Notes under the pieces: model-generated | Databases searched by the model: none | Told to the model about the DNA's origin: nothing | What the model saw: only the letters and a program-made list of their open reading frames with translations | Program-made: the position numbers and the translations under genes | Shown here: positions 1-8,377 of the stretch, piece after piece | Position numbering within the stretch: the stretch's first letter is position 1 | How the letters are laid out: every line of letters starts with the position of its first letter | Source of the DNA: Streptacidiphilus fuscans | GTDB lineage: Bacteria; Actinomycetota; Actinomycetes; Streptomycetales; Streptomycetaceae | Reading direction: 5' to 3' | Assembly (NCBI RefSeq): GCF_015690355.1 | Contig: NZ_JADPRT010000011.1 | Coordinates: 153,961-217,960 of the forward strand | Length of the DNA: 64,000 nt

Positions 1-216
1 TGCGGACAGGCCAAGGACTTCCGTGCCCGGCTCTGGACCCCACGCAAGCGCGAACCAACGGCGAAAACGCCACGCCGCGGACGGGCCTGTGCCACGCTCG
101 CCCCTCGCGCAGTTCCCCGCGCCCCTGTTGTGGCTGGCCGCCTGCCTTGGCTCCCCGCGCCCCTGTTCCGTTTGCAACGTCCCTCTTCTCAAAGTTCTCC
201 GTCTCCGGCGAAATAA
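1..216 (+). CDS. possible 3' end of a gene cut by the window edge
   Basis: Frame 1 is open from the first base to a TAA at 214-216. The first 30 codons encode a basic stretch (KDFRARLWTPRKREPTAK) that could be a protein C-terminus. From about position 105 the frame runs into a dispersed intergenic repeat, so either the true stop lies elsewhere or the frame is open by chance. No family is recognised. Confidence is low because other frames are also open here. Confidence 0.2.
   Translation, partial: CGQAKDFRARLWTPRKREPTAKTPRRGRACATLAPRAVPRAPVVAGRLPWLPAPLFRLQRPSSQSSPSPAK
105..186. repeat. partial copy of dispersed inverted-repeat element (copy A)
   Basis: It contains TCGCGCAGTTCCCCGCGCCC at 105-124, a second CCCCGCGCCCCTG and then GCAACGTCCCT. 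These are the right-half modules of the element found whole at 25079-25300 and 35591-35726. No left half is seen, so this copy is truncated or degenerate. Confidence 0.6.
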
Positions 217-286
217 TCCCTGACTGCTCAGATGTTTCCATGGACGGAAGCGCGGAACCCCGCGCCCCGGACAGGGAAGAGGCATC

Positions 287-934
287 ATGGCCAAGATCGC
301 CGTCATCGGAGCCAAGGGCACCATCGGTACCCGCATCGTCACCGAGGCGCTGCGCCGCGGGCACCAGGTGACCGCCGTCGTGCGGGACCCCGCGAGCTAC
401 TCCGCGCCCGCAGGCGTGGAGGTCGTCGCCGGGGATGTGCTGGACCCCGCGTCGGTGGCGAAGGTTGCCGCCGGGCAGGACGTGCTCGTCAGCGCCGTCG
501 GGGGTGGGGACGGGCCGGGGCATCTGGCCACCATCGAGCCCGCCGCGCGCTCCCTCGTCGAGGGCCTGCGCAGCCTCGGCGCGGCAGCCCCGCGCCTGCT
601 CGCGGTCGGCGGCGCCGGCAGCCTGGAGACCGCGCCCGGCGTGAAGGTCTGGGACGCCCCGGGCCTGCCGGACTGGCTGCTGCAGATCATGCACGCCCAC
701 GGCGACGCGCAGGCGTACTACAACGGCGTCGACGACGTCGTGTGGACCGTGCTGAGCCCCGCCGGGACGATCGAGCCGGGCGAGCGCAGCGGCGCGTACC
801 GGACGGGTCTGGAGCAGCTCGTGGTGGACGGCGACGGCACGTCCTACATCACCTGCGAGGACTACGCCGTCGCGCTGCTCGACGAGATCGAGAAGCCGGC
901 CCACCTCGGTCGCCGCTTCACGGTCGCCCGCTGA
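287..934 (+). CDS. NAD(P)-dependent reductase, atypical SDR (NmrA/epimerase-like)
   Basis: The 215-residue protein opens with a Rossmann nucleotide-binding motif, GAKGTIG at residues 8-14, in the GxxGxxG spacing of atypical short-chain dehydrogenases (NAD(P)H-binding domain, PF13460 type). It keeps the GGAGSLE stretch after the fourth strand and lacks a classical YxxxK, as is usual for this subfamily. These proteins act on small molecules or sense redox state; the substrate here is unknown. AGGGAAGAG precedes the ATG at a good distance. The MarR gene starts 40 bases downstream on the same strand, so the two may be co-transcribed and the regulator may control this enzyme. Confidence 0.85.
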   Translation: MAKIAVIGAKGTIGTRIVTEALRRGHQVTAVVRDPASYSAPAGVEVVAGDVLDPASVAKVAAGQDVLVSAVGGGDGPGHLATIEPAARSLVEGLRSLGAAAPRLLAVGGAGSLETAPGVKVWDAPGLPDWLLQIMHAHGDAQAYYNGVDDVVWTVLSPAGTIEPGERSGAYRTGLEQLVVDGDGTSYITCEDYAVALLDEIEKPAHLGRRFTVAR

Positions 935-974
935 CGGTAACGTGTGGAAGATCCCCTGGGGAAGGAGCCGCGCG

Positions 975-1463
975 ATGACCGCGATCAGCATAGGAACCGC
1001 CGCCGAGGCCGTCGCCGACGAGCGCGTGCAGGCGTTCGGTGTGCTGCTGACGGCGACCGCGCGGCTGGAGCGCCTGCTGGGCGCGGCGATGGAGCGGGAG
1101 AGCGGCATCTCGCACCCGATGTTCGAGGTGCTGCTCCGGCTCGCCGCCGCGCCCGACGGCGCGACGATGGGGGATCTCTCCCGCGACGCCGTGCTGACTA
1201 GCGGCGGGGCCACCCGGCTTGTCGACCGGATGGTCGAGGCCGGCCTGGTCCGCCGTGAGCGCTCCCGCGCGGACCGCCGGATCCAGGTGGTCACCATCAC
1301 CGAGCTCGGCGCGGAGAAGCTCGCCGACGCCGCCCAGCGGCACGCGGAGGCGATAGACGAGCACGTCTTCCAGGTGCTCAGCCCCGCCCAACTCGCCGCC
1401 ACCGTCTCCGGCTTGGACGAACTCGGCCGCCACGCGCTCGACGCGCTGCCGCCGCTCGGCTAG
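975..1463 (+). CDS. MarR-family transcriptional regulator
   Basis: The 162-residue protein has the MarR winged helix: a recognition region MGDLSRDAVLTSGGATRLVDRM, quoted here as its parts MGDLSRDAVL and GGATRLVDRM, followed by a wing with RSRADRRIQVVTIT. An earlier in-frame GTG at 942 exists, but the ATG at 975 has GAAGGAG at ideal spacing and gives a normal family length. MarR proteins repress nearby efflux or redox genes and are released by phenolic or oxidising ligands. The reductase gene just upstream is the obvious candidate target. No operator was recognised in the short gap between them. Confidence 0.88.
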   Translation: MTAISIGTAAEAVADERVQAFGVLLTATARLERLLGAAMERESGISHPMFEVLLRLAAAPDGATMGDLSRDAVLTSGGATRLVDRMVEAGLVRRERSRADRRIQVVTITELGAEKLADAAQRHAEAIDEHVFQVLSPAQLAATVSGLDELGRHALDALPPLG

Positions 1464-1504
1464 CCACCGTGCTGCCTCACGCCTCACGCCGCAGGCCTCA
1501 CGCG

Positions 1505-2272
1505 TCACGCGGCAGGCCGCGGCGGAGGCGGGCCCAGCATGGTCGAGAGCAGGCGGTCCAGGGAGTTGGCGAACATCGCGTCCGGCTCCAGGGGCGCGGT
1601 GCCCGCGCTGTCGGCCAGGGTCGCGGCGAGGTGGGGGTACTGGCCGGTGGCCACCTGGGCGGTGAGGTAGGCGACCAACTCGGCCTGCCACTGGGCGGAC
1701 TGACCGCCGGTCACATTGTGCTCCCACTCGGCGAACTGGCAGACGTGGCCGTTGAGCAGCGCGAAGAACTCCATCCTGGTCCCGCCGGGGAGCGCCGAGG
1801 CCACGGGTGACGTCGCGAGTGCCGCGAGGAAGAAGTCGGTGCAGCGCAGCGCGTTGGGGCCCATCGAGGGGCGGGTCAGGCAGAGCCCGGCCAGCCACGG
1901 ATGCCGTCGCATCGCGGCCAACTCCTCGTGGGCCAGCAGGCGCAGGTCCGCCCACGGGTCGCCGCCGGGCGCGTCCGGGAGGGCGAACTCCCCGGTGGCC
2001 GCGTCGAGCATCAGGTCGAAGAGGTGTTCCTTCTTCGGCACGTAGTTGTAGAGCGACATCGTGCCTGCACCCAGTGCCGCCGCCACCTTGCGCATGGAGA
2101 CCGCGTCCAGCCCTTCCGCGTCGGCGAGTTCGATCGCCGCCGCGGCGATCGCGGCGCGGCTGTGCGCGGGCTCCGGGCCGCGTCCGGTGCGCTCCGGGCG
2201 CAGCCAGATCATCCCGGGCACGGCCTTGGCATCCGGCTTGGCATCGGCCTTGGGTTCTGCCGCAGGTGGCAT
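1505..2272 (-). CDS. TetR-family repressor (TetR_C type), divergent from ABC exporter
   Basis: The 255-residue protein starts at 2272 with GGAGGAAAGGTG as a strong ribosome site. The HTH lies around residues 35-80 (VSMRKVAAALGAG and LYNYVPKKEHLFDLML), after a hydrophilic extension of about 35 residues. The C-terminal half resembles the tetracycline-repressor ligand domain. The gene is divergent from the DrrAB-type exporter at 2399, and the 126-base gap holds two near-identical 19-bp palindromes that are very probably its operators. The likely role is ligand-released repression of the exporter and of itself. The inducing drug is unknown. Confidence 0.9.
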   Translation of the reverse strand: MPPAAEPKADAKPDAKAVPGMIWLRPERTGRGPEPAHSRAAIAAAAIELADAEGLDAVSMRKVAAALGAGTMSLYNYVPKKEHLFDLMLDAATGEFALPDAPGGDPWADLRLLAHEELAAMRRHPWLAGLCLTRPSMGPNALRCTDFFLAALATSPVASALPGGTRMEFFALLNGHVCQFAEWEHNVTGGQSAQWQAELVAYLTAQVATGQYPHLAATLADSAGTAPLEPDAMFANSLDRLLSTMLGPPPPRPAA

Positions 2273-2321
2273 CAGTGGATCACCTTTCCTCCGTCCGCAG
2301 TTTAGCGATCCCGATTTCTCT

Positions 2322-2386
2322 CTACGTACATCGTACGTAGTTGTAGTACGGTGAGCGCAGCGCGCTTCTACGTACGGTGTACTTAG
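2322..2386. promoter_or_regulatory. two TetR operators in the divergent tetR/ABC promoter region
   Basis: Site 1 at 2322-2340 is CTACGTACATCGTACGTAG, a perfect 8-bp inverted repeat with a 3-base spacer. Site 2 at 2368-2386 is CTACGTACGGTGTACTTAG, the same palindrome with one mismatch. Their centres are 46 bases apart. Site 2 ends directly before the AGAGGGG ribosome site of the ABC ATPase gene, so binding there would block transcription start or early elongation; site 1 lies nearer the repressor gene. Both sites are read directly from the sequence. Assigning them to the adjacent TetR protein is inference. Confidence 0.85.
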
Positions 2387-2398
2387 AGAGGGGTTCGC

Positions 2399-3400
2399 AT
2401 GAGCCTGCCCGCCGTCGAAGTGACGGACCTGCACAAGCGTTTCGGCACGACCCAGGCCCTGGACGGCCTGGAGCTGAGCGTTCCGCCCGGAACCGTCTGC
2501 GGCCTGCTCGGGCCGAACGGGGCCGGCAAGACCACCGCGGTCCGGGTGCTGGCCACCCTCGCCGCGCCCGACTCGGGACACGCGCGCGTCGTCGGCTACG
2601 ACGTGGTCCGCCAGGCGGACGAGGTGCGGAGCCGGATCGGCTTCGCCGGTCAGCACGCGGCCGTCGAGGAGGGGCTGACCGGCCGCGACAACCTGCACCT
2701 GGTCGGCCGCCTGCACCACCTCGGCGCACGCGGCGCCCGGCAGCGCGCCGAGGAACTGCTGGACCGGTTCGACCTCGCCGAGGCGGCCGACCGCCTCGTC
2801 CGCACCTACTCCGGCGGCATGCGGCGACGGCTCGACCTGATCGCGTCGCTGGTGATCCGCCCGTCCGTGCTCTTCCTCGACGAGCCGACCACCGGGCTCG
2901 ACCCGCGCAGTCGCAACGACATCTGGGCCATCGTCAGGGAGCTGGTCGACGACGGCACCACCGTGCTGCTGACCACGCAGTACCTGGACGAGGCCGACCA
3001 GCTCGCCGACGACGTCGTGGTCGTCGACCGCGGCCGGGTCATCGCCTCGGGCACCCCTGAGCAGCTCAAGTCCTCCATCGGCACCCGCGTCGAGGTCACC
3101 CTGGCCGACCCCGGCCAACTGACCGACGCGGCCCGGGTGGTGGCGGCCCTGGCGGGCGGGGAGCCCGCGCTGGACCTCGACACCCGCAGCGTCAGCGCGG
3201 TCAGCGAGCCCGGCCGCCGGATCCTGCTGCCGCAGCTGGTCCGCGAGTTGGACGCGGCGGGTGTCGCCGCTCAGGACGTCGCGCTCGGCCACCCCTCGCT
3301 CGACGACGCCTTCCTCGCCCTCACCGGCAGCCGCCGGACCGCTGCACCCGCCGCTGACACACCCGACGCCGACGCCTCCAAGGAGACGGTGACCACATGA
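2399..3400 (+). CDS. ABC transporter ATP-binding protein, DrrA-type drug exporter
   Basis: The 333-residue nucleotide-binding subunit carries Walker A GPNGAGKTT (residues 38-46), signature YSGGM (137-141), Walker B VLFLDEPTTGLD (about 157-168) and the H-loop replaced by TQYLDEADQ, all typical of the DrrA/daunorubicin-resistance family. The C-terminal 90 residues form the family's extra regulatory domain. It would power export through the membrane subunit encoded immediately downstream (ATGA overlap). Expression is probably held down by the divergent TetR repressor. The substrate is not readable from sequence; DrrA relatives export hydrophobic antibiotics or lipids. Confidence 0.92.
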   Translation: MSLPAVEVTDLHKRFGTTQALDGLELSVPPGTVCGLLGPNGAGKTTAVRVLATLAAPDSGHARVVGYDVVRQADEVRSRIGFAGQHAAVEEGLTGRDNLHLVGRLHHLGARGARQRAEELLDRFDLAEAADRLVRTYSGGMRRRLDLIASLVIRPSVLFLDEPTTGLDPRSRNDIWAIVRELVDDGTTVLLTTQYLDEADQLADDVVVVDRGRVIASGTPEQLKSSIGTRVEVTLADPGQLTDAARVVAALAGGEPALDLDTRSVSAVSEPGRRILLPQLVRELDAAGVAAQDVALGHPSLDDAFLALTGSRRTAAPAADTPDADASKETVTT

Positions 3401-4227
3401 CCGCCCTCGCCCCCGCCGCGCCGCTCTCCTCCCGCTCCGGAGGCCACCCACTGGCCGACGCGCGGACCCTGACGCTGCGTGTCCTTCTCTACTACCGCCG
3501 CTCGCCGGGCCTGATCGCGGCCTCGCTGCTGGCGCCGCTCGCGATGCTGCTGGTCTTCGGCTACATCTTCGGCAGCGCCATCTCGCTGCCCGGCGGCGGC
3601 AAGTACCGCGACTACCTGATGCCGGGCATGTTCATCCTGGTCGCGGTCAACGGCATCATGCCCGCCATGAACGGCGCCGCGCGCGACGTCGGGCGCGGCG
3701 TCACCGACCGGCTGCGGTCCATGCCGATCTCGCGTTCCGCCGCGCTGCTCGGCCAGACGCTGGCCGACGTGGTGGTGAGCAGCGTCGTGCTGACCATGAT
3801 GGTCGGCGTCGGGCTGGCCCTCGGCTGGCGGGCCCACAACGGCATCGGCGACGCCCTGGGCGCGATGGGGCTGCTGCTGCTCTTCCGGTTCACCACCAAC
3901 TGGATCGGCATCTACCTGGGCCTGCTGGTCGGCCGCGAGGACATGGCGAGCCAGCTGTCGGTGCTGGTGTTCCCGCTCAGCATGGTCACCAACGTCTTCG
4001 TCACCACCGGCGGCATGCCGGGCTGGCTGCGCTTCCTCGCCGACTGGAACCCGATCAGCGCGGTCGCGGCGGCGGCCCGCCGGCTCTTCGGCAACGCCGT
4101 CCCGCTGCAACCGGGCGACCCGTGGCCGCTCCGGCACCCGATCCCGGCCACGCTGGCCTGGGCGGCCGTGCTGCTGGCGGTGTTCTTCCCGCTGGCGGTG
4201 CGGAAGTTCAACAGCCACGGCCGATGA
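3397..4227 (+). CDS. ABC-2 type exporter permease, DrrB-type
   Basis: The 276-residue integral membrane protein has about six hydrophobic segments, beginning near residue 45 (LIAASLLAPLAMLLVFGYIF). It has the ABC-2 permease core sequence MNGAARDVGRGVTDRLRSMP, which matches the DrrB/ABC-2 family region facing the ATPase. It overlaps the ATPase gene by four bases, so the two subunits are translationally coupled and should form a homodimer-plus-homodimer exporter in the cytoplasmic membrane. No further gene follows on this strand. Confidence 0.92.
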   Translation: MTALAPAAPLSSRSGGHPLADARTLTLRVLLYYRRSPGLIAASLLAPLAMLLVFGYIFGSAISLPGGGKYRDYLMPGMFILVAVNGIMPAMNGAARDVGRGVTDRLRSMPISRSAALLGQTLADVVVSSVVLTMMVGVGLALGWRAHNGIGDALGAMGLLLLFRFTTNWIGIYLGLLVGREDMASQLSVLVFPLSMVTNVFVTTGGMPGWLRFLADWNPISAVAAAARRLFGNAVPLQPGDPWPLRHPIPATLAWAAVLLAVFFPLAVRKFNSHGR

Positions 4228-4286
4228 CCAGGCGGTCCGCACAGGCGGTCAGCACAGGAAGTCGGCACAGGAGTCGACACAGCCAG

Positions 4287-5012
4287 TCAGCACAGCACGA
4301 AGCAGCCCTTGGCCTCCAGGGCGGCCATGAGTCGGGCGTCGGGTTCGACGGGGTTCCAGCGCAGGTCCAGCCTCTCCAGCGCGGGAAGGTCGGCGATCCA
4401 GTCCGGCAGCGCGGCGATCCGGTTCGACCGCAGGTCGAGCTGGCGCAGCCGGGGGAGCCCGGCCAGCGCCTCGGGCACGTCGGTGAGGGCGTTGTCGCGC
4501 AGCTCCAGCTGCCGCAGCTCGCCCAGGCCGCCGAACGACGCCGGAAGGCCCGTCAGGGCGTTGCCGCGCAGCCACAGTTCCCGAAGCCTGCCGAGCCCGC
4601 CCAGCGCCGCGGGCAGGGCGCTCAGCCCGCACCGCTGGGCCCGCAGCTCGACCAGCGCGGTCAGGCCGCCCAGCGCGTCGGGGAGGGCCGCAAGCGGGTT
4701 CTCGCCGACGTTGAGGTAGCGCAGCGCGGTGAGACGTCCCAGCGTCTCCGGCAGCGCGGTCAACCGGTTGTCGTGCAGGTAGAGGCAGTCGCGCAGCCCG
4801 GTCAGCTCGCCCAGCTCGTCGGGCAGCGCCGTCAGCCGGTTGTGCCCGAGGTCCAGCATCCGCAGCCGCCGCAGCCCGCCGATCCGCGGGGAGAGCTCCG
4901 TCAGGTCGTTGTCGGCCAGGACGAGCACCGCCAGGTCGGTCTCCGCCCAGACCGTCTCCGGCACCGTGCCCAGCCGCTGCTGCCACAGGTTCAGCGTGGT
5001 CGTCTCTGACAC
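4287..5012 (-). CDS. leucine-rich-repeat protein
   Basis: The protein has 241 residues. The GTG start at 5012 is supported by GGGAGGGCTAC. After a 25-residue N-terminus it is almost entirely nine leucine-rich repeats of 23-24 residues with consensus LxxLRxLDLxxNxLTALPxxLGG, the bacterial PEL-like or small-GTPase-associated LRR class. A short C-terminal cap ends in KGCFVLC. There is no signal peptide, membrane segment, kinase or GTPase domain, so it is a free cytoplasmic scaffold whose partner is unknown. A strong hairpin at 5041-5077 separates it from pssA, so it probably has its own promoter or depends on read-through. Confidence 0.88.
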   Translation of the reverse strand: MSETTTLNLWQQRLGTVPETVWAETDLAVLVLADNDLTELSPRIGGLRRLRMLDLGHNRLTALPDELGELTGLRDCLYLHDNRLTALPETLGRLTALRYLNVGENPLAALPDALGGLTALVELRAQRCGLSALPAALGGLGRLRELWLRGNALTGLPASFGGLGELRQLELRDNALTDVPEALAGLPRLRQLDLRSNRIAALPDWIADLPALERLDLRWNPVEPDARLMAALEAKGCFVLC

Positions 5013-5040
5013 GTAGCCCTCCCGGGGGTGGTGGAAAACG

Positions 5041-5077
5041 CAGAGGTGCCCGGCCGCCGAGCGGCCGGACACCTCTG
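5041..5077 (-). terminator. rho-independent terminator after pssA
   Basis: Arms of 17 bases (5041-5057 and 5061-5077) pair as CAGAGGTG, a 2x2 mismatch, then CGGCCGC, around a CGA loop. On the minus strand the hairpin is followed by CGTTTTCC, giving a short U-tract. It lies 25 bases after the pssA stop and before the LRR gene's ribosome site. Confidence 0.75.
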
Positions 5078-5101
5078 CGTCGAAACTGCGTGACGCCGAC
5101 C

Positions 5102-6061
5102 TCAGTGCGTCGCGCTGCGGGCCTCCGCGCGCTTGGCGCGGACGTCGCCGACCTTGCGGCGGATGACCATCATCGGGGCCATCAGGGCGAGGGCGACCTG
5201 CAGCGAGGCGCCGATCTGCAGCAGCGTGCCGCCGCCCGGCAGGCCGGTGGCCCAGGCGGCGAGGCAGCCCATCGCGACCGCGATCCAGCAGAGCGTGGCC
5301 GTGGCCAGCTTGCCCTGCGGCTTGGGGTACTCGACCTGGCTGACCATCAGCGCCGCGACCGCGACGATCCCGATCGCGCCGAGCACGAACGGCGGGTTCA
5401 GCAGCACGATCGAGATGACCGTCAGCGCGCCCATCGGCGACGGCATGCCCTGGAAGACCCCGGGCCGCGCCTCCGTGCAGGAGAACCGGGCCAGCCGCAG
5501 CACCACGGCCAGCAGCACCACGATGGCGATGCCCGCGCCGATCCGCTGGTGCGCGCCGCCCGCGGTCATGCCCCAGACGACCACGAAGTAGGCCGGGGCG
5601 ATGCCGAAGCTGATCAGGTCGGCCAGGTTGTCCAACTCCGCGCCCAGCGCGGAGCTGCGCAGCTTGCGCGCCACCAGGCCGTCGAACAGGTCGCACATCG
5701 AGCCGATCAGCAGCAGCGTCACCGCCGTCGCCGCGCTGCGCCGGTCGCCGCTGGTGGCGACGCCGGTCAGGTGCGGGATCAGCACGCCGGTGGTGGTGCA
5801 GTAGATCGCGAGGAAGCCGCAGACCGCGTTCCCCAGCGTGAACAGGTCAGCCGTGGAGAGGTGTTGCGGCGAGAACTCGCGCCGCAGCAGCTCGCGGTCG
5901 CGCGCCCAGCGCAGCCGCCGGACGGCGCGCTCGTGCTCGGTCTCGCCGTCGTTCAGGTCCTCGTCCAACTCGTCGTCCAGCAACTCGTCGTCCAGATCAT
6001 CCAACGCGCCCAGCCCGTCGTCGTCGTGGTCCGCGTAGGCCTCGGGTTCAGTCACGGTCAA
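5102..6061 (-). CDS. pssA: CDP-diacylglycerol--serine O-phosphatidyltransferase
   Basis: It makes phosphatidylserine from CDP-diacylglycerol and serine in the membrane. The 319-residue protein has an acidic 60-residue N-terminal tail. It then has the CDP-alcohol phosphotransferase signature with D124, D127-G128, A131-R132, G140, D144 and D148 in the family spacing (DGLVAR, GAELDNLAD), followed by about seven hydrophobic segments. The gene overlaps psd by 14 bases downstream of it, so substrate and product enzymes of phosphatidylethanolamine synthesis are co-expressed. A strong terminator follows. The acidic tail is longer than in most homologues. Confidence 0.93.
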   Translation of the reverse strand: MTVTEPEAYADHDDDGLGALDDLDDELLDDELDEDLNDGETEHERAVRRLRWARDRELLRREFSPQHLSTADLFTLGNAVCGFLAIYCTTTGVLIPHLTGVATSGDRRSAATAVTLLLIGSMCDLFDGLVARKLRSSALGAELDNLADLISFGIAPAYFVVVWGMTAGGAHQRIGAGIAIVVLLAVVLRLARFSCTEARPGVFQGMPSPMGALTVISIVLLNPPFVLGAIGIVAVAALMVSQVEYPKPQGKLATATLCWIAVAMGCLAAWATGLPGGGTLLQIGASLQVALALMAPMMVIRRKVGDVRAKRAEARSATH

Positions 6062-6710
6062 GACGGGTCACCCCTGCTGTCGTGCGCTGCCCCACCTCGA
6101 CACCGGGCTCGACTCCGGCGGGCAGGTAGGTGTCGACGCGGGAGCCGAAGCGGATCAGCCCGACCCGCTCGCCCTGCTCGACCTTGGTACCACTCGTGAC
6201 GTACGGGACGATGCGACGGGCGACCGCGCCCGCGATCTGCACCATCTCGATGTCGCCCATTTCGGTGTCGAAGTGCCAGACGACCCGCTCGTTGCGGTCG
6301 CTGTCCTTGTTGAACGCCGGGACGTAGCCGCCGGGCACGTGCTCGACCGAACGCACCACGCCGGGCAGTGGCGCACGGTTGACGTGCACGTTGAGCGGGC
6401 TCATGAAGATCGCCACGCGCGTCCGACCGTCCGGCCAGGCGTCGATGCTCTGCACCACGCCGTCCGCGGGCGAGATGACCCGGCCCTCGCCGATCTCGCG
6501 CTCGGGGTCGCGGAAGAACCAGAGCATCCCCGCGCTGAGCGCGGTGGCCGGCACCGCCGCCAGCGCCCATCTGCCGTTGCGCCGGGTGAGGGCGGAGCAC
6601 GCGGCAGCGGTCAGCACGGTGGGTACCAGCCAGGGTGACGCGCCACGGGCCAGCGTCACGCGCGGACGGGCCGGGCTCGCGTCGGTCGGTTGGGACGGAC
6701 GAAGGGGCAT
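6048..6710 (-). CDS. psd: phosphatidylserine decarboxylase proenzyme
   Basis: It converts phosphatidylserine to phosphatidylethanolamine. The 220-residue protein is the short (type II, PSD-A) form. Two hydrophobic segments lie near residues 28-65, ISPADG holds D83, NVHVNR holds H109, and FGS at 188-190 is the self-cleavage site where S190 would become the pyruvoyl group of the alpha chain. AAAGG precedes the ATG. It is the first gene of the psd-pssA operon. The 365 bases upstream hold the promoter and, further away, the terminator of the acyl-CoA dehydrogenase gene. Confidence 0.94.
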   Translation of the reverse strand: MPLRPSQPTDASPARPRVTLARGASPWLVPTVLTAAACSALTRRNGRWALAAVPATALSAGMLWFFRDPEREIGEGRVISPADGVVQSIDAWPDGRTRVAIFMSPLNVHVNRAPLPGVVRSVEHVPGGYVPAFNKDSDRNERVVWHFDTEMGDIEMVQIAGAVARRIVPYVTSGTKVEQGERVGLIRFGSRVDTYLPAGVEPGVEVGQRTTAGVTRLDRD

Positions 6711-7075
6711 CGAAGACCTTTGTGGCGACCGAAAGGGTCGCAGCAGTCGAGGGGTTCGGGGACGACAGTGCCGTGTGCGACATTGCCGTTGACGACAGGT
6801 GCCGGTAGCCGACAGTTATCTATCCGAAGGGATGCTATCGGCAGAGCGTGGTGCCGTAGCAAGCTCCGGGAGCCCGGGTGGGCTGTTCCCGCGTGTCTCT
6901 CTGTCTCTCCCGCCAAGGTAAGCCGCCGGAGCAGGGCTGGCCAAGGGCTGTGGGCGAACGGTGACGAAACCCTCAGGCTGGGATTCGGCCAGGATTCGGC
7001 TGGAACGCGCACAGGAACAGGGGCGTGAACCAAGGATTCACGCCCCTGTGTGTCGGGTGCTGTCGCCCGCGTCGG
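6711..7075. other. intergenic region: psd promoter side and terminator of the upstream operon
   Basis: There is no convincing gene in these 365 bases. The AT-richer part around 6805-6840 (TTATCTATCC on the plus strand, AGATAACTG on the minus) is the best place for the psd promoter, but no clean -35/-10 pair could be assigned. The distal end holds the hairpin listed at 7017-7049. Confidence 0.5.
7017..7049 (-). terminator. terminator of the ethylmalonyl-CoA operon
   Basis: A perfect 13-bp stem (7017-7029 ACAGGGGCGTGAA-like arm with 7037-7049) closes a 7-base loop CCAAGGA. It lies 26 bases after the acyl-CoA dehydrogenase stop on the minus strand. No strong U-tract follows, which is usual for actinobacterial terminators. 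Confidence 0.75.
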
Positions 7076-8284
7076 CTACTCGGCGAGCCGGTACTCCTCC
7101 AGCAGACGACGACCCACGATCATCTTCTGGATCTCCGCAGTTCCTTCACCGATCAGCAGCATCGGGGCCTCGCGGTAGAGGCGCTCGATCTCGTACTCCT
7201 TGGAGAAGCCGTAGCCGCCGTGGATCCGGAAGGAGTCCTCGACGACCTCCTTGCAGTACTCGGAGGACAGGTACTTGGCCATGCCGGCCTCGAGGTCGTT
7301 GCGCTGGCCGGAGTCCTTCTTGCGCGCGGCCATCACCATCATCTGGTGCGCGGCCTCGACCTTGGTGGCCATCTCGGCCAGCTTGAACTGGATCGCCTGG
7401 TGCTCGGCGATCTTCTTGCCGAAGGTCTGCCGCTGCTGCGCGTAGCGGATGCCCAGCTCGAAGGCGCGCTGCGCGACACCGCAGCCACGGGCCGCGACGT
7501 TGACGCGGCCGACCTCGACGCCGTCCATCATCTGGTAGAAGCCGCGGCCGGGGACGCCGCCCAGGATCCGGTCGGCGGGCAGCTTGACGTCCTCAAGCAC
7601 CAGCTCGGTGGTGTCGACGCCCTTGTAGCCCATCTTCTCGATCTTGCCCGGGACGGTGAGGCCGGGGACCGTCTCGTTCGGGCCGAAGCCCGGGGTCTTC
7701 TCGATCAGGAAGGTGGTCAGGTTCTTGTACGGCGAGTCGTGGCCCTCGTCCGTCTTGACCAGGCAGGCGATCACGGACGAGGTGCCGCCGTTGGTCAGCC
7801 ACATCTTCTGGCCGTTGAGGACGTAGAACTCGCCGCCCTCGTCCTTGACCGCCTTGGTCGAGATGGCGGCCACGTCGGAGCCGAGGCCGGGCTCGGACAT
7901 CGAGAAGGCGCCGCGGATCTCGCCGGTGGCCATCCGGGGCAGGAAGTAGTCCTTCTGCTCCTGGGTGCCGTGGGCGTTGATCATGTAGGCGACGATGAAG
8001 TGGGTGTTGATGATGCCCGACACCGACATCCAGCCGCGGGCGATCTCCTCCACGGTCAGGGCGTAGGTGAGCAGCGACTCGCCGAGGCCGCCGTACTCCT
8101 CCGGGATCATCAGGCCGAAGATCCCCATCTCCTTGAGGCCCTCGACGATCTCGGAGGGGTACTCGTCGCGGTGCTCCAGCTCCGTGGCGACCGGAATGAT
8201 CTCCTTGTCGACGAAGTTGCGGACCGTCGCGAGGATCTCCTGCTGGATCTCGTTGAGACCTTCGGTCTGGGCGAGGCGTCCCAT
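7076..8284 (-). CDS. acyl-CoA dehydrogenase, probable methylsuccinyl-CoA dehydrogenase
   Basis: This 402-residue flavoprotein has the standard acyl-CoA dehydrogenase layout: helical N-terminal domain, beta domain with FSMSEPGLGSD and WLTNG, and C-terminal helical domain ending IHGGYGFSKEYEIERLYREA and IGEGTAEIQ. It is the last gene of the ethylmalonyl-CoA cluster. By position it should oxidise methylsuccinyl-CoA to mesaconyl-CoA, the step between the mutase and the MaoC hydratase. Methylsuccinyl-CoA dehydrogenases of proteobacteria are longer, so the assignment rests on gene context and a broader short-branched-chain acyl-CoA specificity is possible. AGAAGGA precedes the ATG. Confidence 0.85.
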   Translation of the reverse strand: MGRLAQTEGLNEIQQEILATVRNFVDKEIIPVATELEHRDEYPSEIVEGLKEMGIFGLMIPEEYGGLGESLLTYALTVEEIARGWMSVSGIINTHFIVAYMINAHGTQEQKDYFLPRMATGEIRGAFSMSEPGLGSDVAAISTKAVKDEGGEFYVLNGQKMWLTNGGTSSVIACLVKTDEGHDSPYKNLTTFLIEKTPGFGPNETVPGLTVPGKIEKMGYKGVDTTELVLEDVKLPADRILGGVPGRGFYQMMDGVEVGRVNVAARGCGVAQRAFELGIRYAQQRQTFGKKIAEHQAIQFKLAEMATKVEAAHQMMVMAARKKDSGQRNDLEAGMAKYLSSEYCKEVVEDSFRIHGGYGFSKEYEIERLYREAPMLLIGEGTAEIQKMIVGRRLLEEYRLAE

Positions 8285-8377
8285 GGGTCGTGTCCTTCTC
8301 TTCTGTCCGGGCGCTCCACGGGCGTGGCATACACCATGGAGCGCCCGAGCACTGTGGGGGAGAGCGGTCTGAAGGTC

